This document shows positions 36,760 through 44,023 of a stretch of DNA of 64,000 nt, piece by piece (position 1 is the first letter of the stretch; every line of letters starts with the position of its first letter). The notes under the pieces are model-generated. The model was not told the origin of the DNA. It searched no databases and saw only the letters and a list, made by a program, of their open reading frames with translations. The DNA is from Bacteroidales bacterium. GTDB lineage: Bacteria > Bacteroidota > Bacteroidia > Bacteroidales > VadinHA17. Location of the stretch: positions 250,656-314,655 of the forward strand of contig JARGFQ010000001.1 in the NCBI GenBank assembly GCA_029210565.1, given 5' to 3'. A program made the translations under genes and the position numbers.

Positions 36760-36765
36760 CAGTTA

Positions 36766-38325
36766 ATGAGGTCATCGGTACTCAAACATATACGAACGGT
36801 ATTTTCAGTACTTGTACTGCTGATATTTGTTTATCTTTTCATTGATTTCAGGGGGACATTGGGAGAGAAAGCCTTCGGCCCGATACTCTACCTCCAGTTT
36901 GCCCCCTCTTTGCTGAAGTTTGTAATTGCCGGTGTGGCCGCCTCGACAGGTTTCATTGTCATAATTATACTAACCCTTATTACAGGCCGTACATACTGCT
37001 CTTTCCTCTGTCCGCTGGGCATCGTGCAGGATGTCTTCAGTCGTCTTGGAGGCATGATCAAGAGACGGTTCCGGAGATACGGCTACAAGAAGCCTTACAC
37101 CTGGCTCCGTTACTTTATACTTGTGCTGACTGCAGGAATACTGATCCTCGGCGGCGTATATGTACTGACCATCCTTGATCCCTACAGTATCTTCGGCAGA
37201 TTTATGACCTATTTTGCACAGCCGGTGGTACTACTGGTCAATAACATCCTTGCCACACTTCTTGGTAAATTTGACATATATGCCCTGTACAGGGTGGATA
37301 TCGTTGCCTATGAGCTGGCAGCATACATTATTCCCGTTGCGTTTCTGGTCCTGGTAGGACTTCTGGCCTTCAGGCACGGAAGACTCTACTGCAACACCGT
37401 ATGCCCGGTTGGTAGCCTCCTTGGCCTGCTGAGCAAATTGTCAGTATTCAGGATACGTTTTGAGGAGGAGAAGTGCACCCGGTGCGGAAGATGCGCCATG
37501 GCATGCAAGTCGTCATGCATTGACTTTCTCAACAAACATATTGACGTAAGCAGGTGTGTCAACTGCTTCAACTGCCTTGACAGCTGCAGTGAAAATGCCA
37601 TGTCGTACGGTCCCGTACGCCTCAGGCGCAGCACAAAAAAGGAGGTAACGGACCCCTCCAGGCGCAATTTCATTACGGGTTCAATTCTGCTCCTCACCGG
37701 AGCCTCCCAGCTGGCGCGTGCCCAGACTGATCCTCCTGTGCCAACAAAGGAATCAACTGTCAGGGAAGACAGGCTCTATCCGGTTTCACCGCCGGGGTCG
37801 GTAAGCATAGAATCATACATTTCAAGATGCACAGCCTGCTCGCTCTGCGTAATTGCATGCCCTACCCGTGTCCTGCAGCCTTCTGTCAGTGAATATGGCT
37901 TTGCCAGCATCATGCAGCCACGGATGGACTTTCACAGTGGGTTCTGCAATTACGACTGCAACCGCTGTACCGACGTATGTCCCACGGGGGCCATCATGCC
38001 GCTGATGATTGAAGCCAAGAAGCTGACCCAGTTGGGCAAGGCCGTCTTCATAAAGGAGAACTGTATAGTTCATACAGAGAAGACAGCCTGCGGAGCATGC
38101 TCTGAACACTGCCCCACGAAAGCCTGCCATATGGTGCCTTATGAAGGGAACCTGCTCATTCCGGAGGTGAAAGATGATATTTGTATCGGATGCGGCGCGT
38201 GCGAATATGCCTGCCCGACAAAGCCGTACAAGGCCATTTTCGTTGACGGAAACCCGGTTCATGAGGCAGCTCTTAAGCCGGAGGCCGAGGAACTGGAGGC
38301 TGCTCCGGACGACTTTCTGTTCTGA
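36766..38325 (+). CDS. NapH/NapG-like membrane polyferredoxin fusion
   Basis: A 519-residue iron-sulfur protein that looks like two redox proteins joined. Part 1 (1-290): membrane segments near 10-28, 52-73, 115-136, 150-165 and 185-203, with two CxxxCP motifs (C78/C82 and C209/C213) as in NapH/CcoG-type quinol-linked proteins, then two [4Fe-4S] motifs (C237-C247, C264-C274). Part 2: an internal twin-arginine signal (SRRNFITGS at R299/R300 plus a hydrophobic stretch to about 318), then about four more ferredoxin motifs (C355-C365, C394-C405, C442-C449, C473-C483) as in NapG. Part 2 should be periplasmic. It probably passes electrons from the quinone pool to the DUF362 protein or another periplasmic partner. 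Confidence 0.85.
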   Translation: MRSSVLKHIRTVFSVLVLLIFVYLFIDFRGTLGEKAFGPILYLQFAPSLLKFVIAGVAASTGFIVIIILTLITGRTYCSFLCPLGIVQDVFSRLGGMIKRRFRRYGYKKPYTWLRYFILVLTAGILILGGVYVLTILDPYSIFGRFMTYFAQPVVLLVNNILATLLGKFDIYALYRVDIVAYELAAYIIPVAFLVLVGLLAFRHGRLYCNTVCPVGSLLGLLSKLSVFRIRFEEEKCTRCGRCAMACKSSCIDFLNKHIDVSRCVNCFNCLDSCSENAMSYGPVRLRRSTKKEVTDPSRRNFITGSILLLTGASQLARAQTDPPVPTKESTVREDRLYPVSPPGSVSIESYISRCTACSLCVIACPTRVLQPSVSEYGFASIMQPRMDFHSGFCNYDCNRCTDVCPTGAIMPLMIEAKKLTQLGKAVFIKENCIVHTEKTACGACSEHCPTKACHMVPYEGNLLIPEVKDDICIGCGACEYACPTKPYKAIFVDGNPVHEAALKPEAEELEAAPDDFLF

Positions 38326-38479
38326 CGCACTCATTACTGCCCGGCGGTGAGCCAATGCAGACTCCCTGCAATGCCCGATTTAAAAACACCGAAAACATGA
38401 TAATTGTCCTGTAAGAGGGGAGTAATTACCCTTAATTTGCGCTATCTTTTTTTTCGGAAAACATAATACCGTTTATTTT

Positions 38480-38899
38480 ATGAAACCTACACATATTGAG
38501 CATATTGGCATTGCCGTAAAATCAATAGCCGATGCGATTCCTTTCTATGAAAGGGTTCTCGGACTCAAATGCTACAACATTGAAGAGGTGGCTGATCAGA
38601 AGGTTCGGACAGCTTTTTTCATGATAGGCCAGACCAAGATCGAACTGCTGGAATCTACCGACCCTGAAGGACCGATAGGAAAATTCATTGAGAAGAGGGG
38701 AGAAGGTATACACCATATTGCCTATGCCGTTGAAAGCATAGAAGAGCGGCTAAGGGAGGCGGAAGAGGCAGGCATAAGACTTATTGACGCTGAGCCAAGG
38801 CGTGGGGCGGAAGGAATGAGCATAGCTTTCCTTCATCCTAAGTCGACTTTTGGCGTTCTGACCGAATTATGTGAGGACAAGGATAAGGAAAACAACTAA
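38480..38899 (+). CDS. mce: Methylmalonyl-CoA epimerase
   Basis: Interconverts (R)- and (S)-methylmalonyl-CoA between the B12-dependent mutase and the decarboxylase. 139 residues of the vicinal oxygen chelate fold; metal ligands in HIEHIGIAV (H8), GIHHIAYAV (H78/H79) and VLTELCE (E129). First gene of the run leading to mmdA, biotin carrier, mmdB and the citrate lyase genes. The 154 bases upstream hold no other gene I can support, only an AT-rich stretch with T8. Confidence 0.94.
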   Translation: MKPTHIEHIGIAVKSIADAIPFYERVLGLKCYNIEEVADQKVRTAFFMIGQTKIELLESTDPEGPIGKFIEKRGEGIHHIAYAVESIEERLREAEEAGIRLIDAEPRRGAEGMSIAFLHPKSTFGVLTELCEDKDKENN

Positions 38900-38911
38900 C
38901 AATAAGGTTTG

Positions 38912-40471
38912 ATGAAGAGTCAGGATAGAATTAAGCAGCTCCTTGATTTCAGGGATAAGGCACGCAAGGGCGGAGGCGAAAAGCGCATCCAGGACCAGCA
39001 CTCCAAGGGCAAGCTTACAGCCAGGGAACGTATAACAATGCTTCTCGATGAAGGCAGCTTCGAAGAGTATGACATGTTTGTCACGCACCGTACAGAGGAT
39101 TTTGGACTGGCCGACAAGAAGTACCTCTCCGACGGTGTGATCACGGGCCACGGTACCATAGACGGAAGGGTGGTGTATGTCTTCGCCCAGGATTTCACCG
39201 TCTTCGGGGGATCGCTCTCTGAGACCTTCGCACAGAAGATATGCAAAATAATGGACCAGGCCATGCAGGTGGGAGCACCGGTGATAGGCATCAATGACTC
39301 CGGCGGTGCACGCATCCAGGAGGGCGTGAGAAGCCTGGCCGGTTATGCCGAGATATTTGAGAGGAATATACTGGCATCAGGGGTGATACCTCAGATATCT
39401 GCCATCTTCGGCCCCTGTGCCGGCGGCGCAGTATACTCTCCGGCACTGACTGACTTCATCGTGATGAGCCGCAAGAGCAGCTATATGTTTGTCACCGGCC
39501 CAAAGGTGGCAAAGACAGTTACTGGTGAGGATATCTCCATTGACGACCTTGGCGGGGCTGATGTCCATGCCTCAAAATCGGGTGTGGCACACTTCACCGT
39601 GGATGCAGAACAGGAGGGACTTGACCTCATAAGGAAACTGCTCAGCTTTGTGCCCCAGAACAATCTTGAGGAGCCTCCCCAGACCAATTGTGATGATCCG
39701 ATAGACAGGCTTGAGGATGATCTCAATGATATCATTCCCGAAAGCCCCAACCAGCCATACGATGTAAAGGATGTCATCATTTGCGTGGTCGACTATCATG
39801 AATTTGTCGAGGTTCATGAAGCCTATGCAAAGAATATCGTTGTCGGTTTTGCGAAGTTCGACGGTATGCCCGTCGGGATCGTCGCCAACCAGCCCGCTCA
39901 CCTGGCAGGAGTGCTTGACATCGAGGCCTCAAGGAAAGCGGCACGGTTTATCCGGTTCTGTGATGCCTTCAATATCCCTATCGTTACTTTTGTTGACGTT
40001 CCCGGCTTCATGCCCGGCTCAAAGCAGGAGTACGGCGGCATTATCATCCACGGGGCCAAGCTGATGTTCGCCTACGGCGAAGCCAACGTGCCTAAAGTGA
40101 CAATAACCCTCAGAAAATCATACGGAGGAGCTCATTGTGTCATGTCTTCCAAACAGCTCAGAGGTGACCTGAACTACGCATGGCCCACGGCAGAGATAGC
40201 AGTGATGGGCCCGCACGGAGCCATTGAGATACTTGACGGAAAAGCTATCAGCGAGATAGAGGATCCGGTGGAACGCCAGGAGTTCGTATCCAAAAAGGAG
40301 GAGGAGTACAAGACAAAGTTCGCCAATCCCTATGAGGCAGCAAAATATGGCTATATCGACGATGTGATCGAACCTCGCAATACCAGGTTCCGGATCATTA
40401 GGGCCCTCAGGACCCTCATGACAAAAAAGGATCCGGGACCGATGAAGAAACATGGTAATATTCCGCTTTAA
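38912..40471 (+). CDS. mmdA: Methylmalonyl-CoA decarboxylase / propionyl-CoA carboxylase carboxyltransferase subunit
   Basis: Carboxyltransferase subunit that moves CO2 between methylmalonyl-CoA and carrier biotin. 519 residues from the ATG at 38912 (a TTG one codon upstream is less likely). Crotonase-like halves with acyl-CoA-binding [13 protein letters not shown] and [13 protein letters not shown], and the biotin-binding DVPGFMPG and [15 protein letters not shown]. With the membrane subunit encoded at 41394, it most likely belongs to the sodium-pumping decarboxylase that ends propionate formation; the same protein can serve propionyl-CoA carboxylase if a biotin carboxylase is encoded elsewhere. 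Confidence 0.94.
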   Translation: MKSQDRIKQLLDFRDKARKGGGEKRIQDQHSKGKLTARERITMLLDEGSFEEYDMFVTHRTEDFGLADKKYLSDGVITGHGTIDGRVVYVFAQDFTVFGGSLSETFAQKICKIMDQAMQVGAPVIGINDSGGARIQEGVRSLAGYAEIFERNILASGVIPQISAIFGPCAGGAVYSPALTDFIVMSRKSSYMFVTGPKVAKTVTGEDISIDDLGGADVHASKSGVAHFTVDAEQEGLDLIRKLLSFVPQNNLEEPPQTNCDDPIDRLEDDLNDIIPESPNQPYDVKDVIICVVDYHEFVEVHEAYAKNIVVGFAKFDGMPVGIVANQPAHLAGVLDIEASRKAARFIRFCDAFNIPIVTFVDVPGFMPGSKQEYGGIIIHGAKLMFAYGEANVPKVTITLRKSYGGAHCVMSSKQLRGDLNYAWPTAEIAVMGPHGAIEILDGKAISEIEDPVERQEFVSKKEEEYKTKFANPYEAAKYGYIDDVIEPRNTRFRIIRALRTLMTKKDPGPMKKHGNIPL

Positions 40472-40479
40472 AGAATTAC

Positions 40480-40851
40480 ATGATGAACCAGCAGTTATTA
40501 ACAGCTCTTGCAGCAGTGCAGCTCGATCCGATAAGCTGGACAATAGTGGCGGTAGGCATAGGAATAGTCTTTATGTCGCTCCTGCTCGTCTACCTCTTCT
40601 TCAGGTACATTCTTACCTTTATCCTCAATTTCAAACTGCGCAGCTTTGCACGCAGGAAGGGCATTGATCCGTCTGAAGCCGACACAGCCCGCACCATGAT
40701 GTCAGGTGAGGTCAACGCAGCCATTGCCATGGCAATCTACTCCTACTTCAATGAGCTGCATGATGTGGAGAGTGGCGTGATAACAATCAAGCGGGTATCC
40801 AAAAACTATTCTCCGTGGAGCTCCAAATTATATAACATGAAAAACCTTTAA
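40480..40851 (+). CDS. Small OadG/MmdD-like membrane subunit
   Basis: A 123-residue protein with one N-terminal membrane segment (about 20-45, IVAVGIGIVFMSLLLVYLFF) followed by a polar cytoplasmic domain. Position between mmdA and the biotin carrier, and the short single-span shape, fit the gamma/delta subunit that assembles decarboxylase sodium pumps. Two adjacent ATGs (40480, 40483) are possible starts. 117 bases separate it from the biotin-carrier gene, occupied by leader element E. Confidence 0.8.
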   Translation: MMNQQLLTALAAVQLDPISWTIVAVGIGIVFMSLLLVYLFFRYILTFILNFKLRSFARRKGIDPSEADTARTMMSGEVNAAIAMAIYSYFNELHDVESGVITIKRVSKNYSPWSSKLYNMKNL

Positions 40852-40878
40852 GGTCACCATAACCGTAGGATAAGATGA

Positions 40879-40971
40879 AACTTACATGAGCAAAAGTACA
40901 CAACGGGAATTGACAGTTTATTTCATGTAAGTTCGATTCGACCAATGAAATAATATTTACGTAATCGAATG
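40879..40971 (+). promoter_or_regulatory. Structured leader element, copy E (biotin carrier gene)
   Basis: Best-preserved copy: 11-bp perfect stem AACTTACATGA (40879-40889) / TCATGTAAGTT (40923-40933) with a 33-base loop holding GGGAATTGACAGTTTATT. Then comes ATTCGACCAATGAAATAA, and a second stem ATTCGA (40936-40941) / TCGAAT (40965-40970) that covers the first two bases of the start codon at 40969. It sits inside an operon, so it would act on translation or RNA processing rather than initiation of transcription. Confidence 0.7.
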
Positions 40972-41394
40972 AAAAACTACAAGTTCAAGATCAACGGAAA
41001 CCAGTACGAGGTTGAGGTGCTCGATATCGACGATAACGTTGCACGGATAGAGGTCAACGGGACACTCTACGAAGTGGAGATGCAGCGCGAGATACCAAAG
41101 GTAAAGATCGCCGCTCCCCCTCCGCAGAGCAGAGTCCTGAAAGAGGTAAAACCGCTTGAAGACAAGAGTGCCGGGAAGGCACTGGAGGTGAGATCCCCGC
41201 TGCCGGGGGTGATCATGCAGGTGCTGGTCAGAACCGGTGATGAGGTCAAGGCCGGACAGTCGGTTTGTACCCTCGAGACCATGAAGATGGAAAATGCCAT
41301 TAAGGCGGAAAATGGAGGAAAGGTGACCGCTGTCAATATCTCACCCGGACAGTCGGTGCTGCAGGATGAAGTTCTAATTGTAATCAACCAGTGA
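40969..41394 (+). CDS. mmdC: Biotin carboxyl carrier subunit
   Basis: Biotin/lipoyl-attachment protein of 141 residues. The C-terminal biotinyl domain (about 72-141) contains ETMKMENAI with the biotinylated K106. The N-terminal part (about 1-45) is the small beta region typical of Bacteroidota decarboxylase gamma subunits, joined by a Pro-rich linker (AAPPPQS). It carries carboxybiotin between MmdA and the membrane subunit. The stop overlaps the start of the next gene (TGATG, 41392-41396). The start lies in leader element E. Confidence 0.94.
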   Translation: MKNYKFKINGNQYEVEVLDIDDNVARIEVNGTLYEVEMQREIPKVKIAAPPPQSRVLKEVKPLEDKSAGKALEVRSPLPGVIMQVLVRTGDEVKAGQSVCTLETMKMENAIKAENGGKVTAVNISPGQSVLQDEVLIVINQ

Positions 41395-42746
41395 TGACAC
41401 AGAGGAAATCGTTGACTATGCTTGCGCTGCTGGTGATAGTCTCACTGGCATGGCTTGCATTTGTTAAACCTGAACAGGACAGGAGCCGGTCACTTGCGGA
41501 TAGCAAAACAGAAGTGATAGTCGCCACCCCACAGGACCAGCCGGGAGATAGCGGAGATCAGGGATTCATGGACGGACTGAAACGGTTCTGGGACTTCACC
41601 GGCTTCCGGAATGCCACGCCGGGCCACCTTATCATGATAATCATCGGACTGGTCTTTATCTTTCTGGCCATACGATATGAGTATGAACCACTGCTGCTGG
41701 TGCCTATCGGAACAGGCATCCTGATAGGGAACATTCCCATGTTTACTGACGGTGGTATGAACCTGCAGGTGGGAATATACCAGCAGGGAAGCGTCCTGAA
41801 CTATCTCTACTTCGGAGTGCTTAAAGGTGTCTACCCGCCCCTCATCTTCCTGGGCATAGGCGCCATGACCGATTTCTCGTCACTCATCTCCAACCCCAGA
41901 CTTCTTCTGCTGGGCGCTGCCGCACAGGTAGGTATTTTTATTACATTCATCGGCGCCCTGCTGCTCGGTTTCAACATGCCTGAGGCAGGTGCCATCGGAA
42001 TCATCGGCGGTGCCGACGGCCCGACTGCCATATTCATCTCATCACGGCTGGCAAACGGAATAAACCTGCTGGCTGACGGGACGACGGTAAAGAACCTTAT
42101 CGGCCCGATAGCCATAGCGGCTTACTCCTACATGGCCCTTGTGCCTGTGATACAACCTCCAATTATGCGTCTCCTGACCAGCAAAAAGGAGAGACTGATA
42201 CGAATGAAACCGCCGAGGGCCGTGACGAAGACTGAAAAGATACTCTTTCCCATCTTCGGGCTGCTGCTGACATGCTTCATCTCCCCGGGAGCACTGCCGC
42301 TCCTCGGAATGCTCTTCTTCGGCAACATACTTAAGGAGTCAGGTGTGACAAAACGGCTGGCAGAGACAGCACGTACTTCACTTATCGATATCGTCACGAT
42401 TATGATAGGACTGACCGTCGGTGCTTCCACACAGGCCGACCTCTTTCTGACCAGAGAGTCAATTCTGATTTTCGGACTGGGAGCAGGTGCTTTTGCCATC
42501 GCCACAACCATGGGCATACTCTTTGCCAAGTGCATGAACCTCTTCCTGCCGGAAGGAAGCAAGATCAATCCGCTCATCGGCAACTCAGGCGTATCGGCAG
42601 TGCCTGATAGTGCCCGTGTATCTGAGGCGGAAGGACTCAAGGCTGACAAGACTAATCATCTTCTGATGCATGCCATGGGGCCAAACGTGGCCGGCGTCAT
42701 CGGATCAGCCATCGCCGCAGGGATACTACTGAGCTACCTCGGATAA
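41394..42746 (+). CDS. mmdB: Sodium-translocating decarboxylase membrane subunit
   Basis: Beta subunit (OadB/MmdB/GcdB family) that decarboxylates carboxybiotin and exports sodium ions. 450 residues with an N-terminal membrane anchor, a polar loop and about ten further helices; the family signatures FLGIGAMTDFSSLISNP, GIIGGADGPTAIFISS and GNSGVSAVPDSARV are present and include the residues that bind sodium. The start is the ATG overlapping the upstream TGA. Together with mmdA, the small subunit and the biotin carrier this is a complete pump. Confidence 0.95.
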   Translation: MTQRKSLTMLALLVIVSLAWLAFVKPEQDRSRSLADSKTEVIVATPQDQPGDSGDQGFMDGLKRFWDFTGFRNATPGHLIMIIIGLVFIFLAIRYEYEPLLLVPIGTGILIGNIPMFTDGGMNLQVGIYQQGSVLNYLYFGVLKGVYPPLIFLGIGAMTDFSSLISNPRLLLLGAAAQVGIFITFIGALLLGFNMPEAGAIGIIGGADGPTAIFISSRLANGINLLADGTTVKNLIGPIAIAAYSYMALVPVIQPPIMRLLTSKKERLIRMKPPRAVTKTEKILFPIFGLLLTCFISPGALPLLGMLFFGNILKESGVTKRLAETARTSLIDIVTIMIGLTVGASTQADLFLTRESILIFGLGAGAFAIATTMGILFAKCMNLFLPEGSKINPLIGNSGVSAVPDSARVSEAEGLKADKTNHLLMHAMGPNVAGVIGSAIAAGILLSYLG

Positions 42747-42780
42747 TTTTTGTTAAGTTTGTTAAAAATTCCCCTGAAAC

Positions 42781-44004
42781 ATGGAGATGAAGCAGGCAGT
42801 GACCGGTAACACCGGGCCAAAAGTGAGATCTGACATAGAGGTGACTCTTGAGCTGAGAGCGTCAGGCGGCGTGGAGCTTGAGATCAGGTCAAAGGTAAAA
42901 ACCATGTACGGCAATGCCATTGAGAAACAGTGCCGTGATTTACTGGAATATTTCGGTATCGCAAACGCCCGCTTGAAAGTCGATGACTCCGGGGCTCTTC
43001 CCTTTGTCATTGCGGCGAGAGTGGAGGCGGCAGTCAGGGCACTGGGTCTGAGGTCCTCCGCCTTCCTTCCTGAGATGATTGAAGAGAACGGATACACCTC
43101 GGAAAAAGGCAGATTCCGCTTCTCACGCCTCTACCTCCCTGGAAACAACCCGGGCATGTTTCTGAATGCCGGACTGCACTCACCTGACGGTGTGATACTT
43201 GACCTGGAGGATTCCGTGGCCCCGGAAAGAAAGGACGAGGCACGTATCCTGGTCAGGAATGCACTGCGCGCCGTTAACTTCTACGGTGCCGAGAGGATGA
43301 TTCGCATTAACCAGGGCGAACGTGGCCTTGAGGACCTGGAGTATCTGATACCACACAATGTCCACCTCGTGCTGATACCAAAATGTGAAGGCCGGGAGAC
43401 GGTCATGAAGATTGATGAACGGATCAATAAGATCAGGGAGAGAGAAGAAATCGGCCGGCCGGTCTTCCTGATGCCTATCATAGAGAGTGCTACCGGCGTG
43501 GAAAGGGCATTTGAGATCGCTACCGCCTCACCCTCTGTAGTGGCCCTGGCAATAGGCCTCGAGGACTACACGGCTGACCTGGGAGTGCAGCGCACAAAGG
43601 AGGGACTGGAGTCACTCTATGCACGCAACCGTCTTGTGGTGGCAGCAAAAGCAACAGGGATACAGCCTATTGATTCAGTCTTCTCGGATGTGGCCGACAT
43701 GGAAGGGCTGCTTGACAATGTACTGAGATCCAAGGCAATGGGATTTGAGGGCATGGGTTGCATACACCCCCGCCAGATACCTGTCATCAGAAAAGGATTC
43801 TCACCGGAGCCCGAAGAGACAGAGAAGGCAAAGAAGATTGTCCTCGCCTTCCGCGAAGCTCAGAAGAGAGGACTGGGCGTGGTTGCCCTGGGCTCGAAGA
43901 TGATTGATCCCCCGGTGGTAGCCCGCGCTGAGAAAACAATTGCTCTTGCCGTACGGCTGGGCTTGCTGCCCGACGGCTGGGAGGAACAGGAGCCAAAGGA
44001 ATAA
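42781..44004 (+). CDS. Citrate lyase acyl-carrier / beta-subunit fusion (CitD-CitE)
   Basis: 407 residues combining two citrate lyase subunits. Residues 1-90 resemble the CitD acyl carrier, with KVRSDIEVTLE giving a Ser-Asp (S17-D18) like the prosthetic-group site of CitD. Residues about 110-400 are a CitE-type HpcH/HpaI lyase: RSRLYLPGNNP-like FSRLYLPGNNPGM, GVILDLEDSVAPERK, LMPIIESATGV, IGLEDYTADLG and GMGCIHPRQI. CitE cleaves citryl-thioester into oxaloacetate and acetyl-thioester. citF follows 19 bases later. No citC, citX or citG is in the window, so cofactor loading must be supplied elsewhere. Confidence 0.88.
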   Translation: MEMKQAVTGNTGPKVRSDIEVTLELRASGGVELEIRSKVKTMYGNAIEKQCRDLLEYFGIANARLKVDDSGALPFVIAARVEAAVRALGLRSSAFLPEMIEENGYTSEKGRFRFSRLYLPGNNPGMFLNAGLHSPDGVILDLEDSVAPERKDEARILVRNALRAVNFYGAERMIRINQGERGLEDLEYLIPHNVHLVLIPKCEGRETVMKIDERINKIREREEIGRPVFLMPIIESATGVERAFEIATASPSVVALAIGLEDYTADLGVQRTKEGLESLYARNRLVVAAKATGIQPIDSVFSDVADMEGLLDNVLRSKAMGFEGMGCIHPRQIPVIRKGFSPEPEETEKAKKIVLAFREAQKRGLGVVALGSKMIDPPVVARAEKTIALAVRLGLLPDGWEEQEPKE

Positions 44005-44023
44005 CCTAAAGAGACAACCGGTC

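Noticed and set aside
38326..38479. Possible terminator or leader before mce (TGCAG-ACTCC-CTGCA and AGTAATTACC)
   Set aside because: The stem is only 5 bp, there is no match to the leader family, and the promoter resemblance is weak.
40923..40945. GTTCGATTC in leader copy E as a tRNA T-loop with CCA
   Set aside because: No cloverleaf can be drawn; the 11-bp stem and 33-base loop do not fit a tRNA, and other copies lack the sequence.
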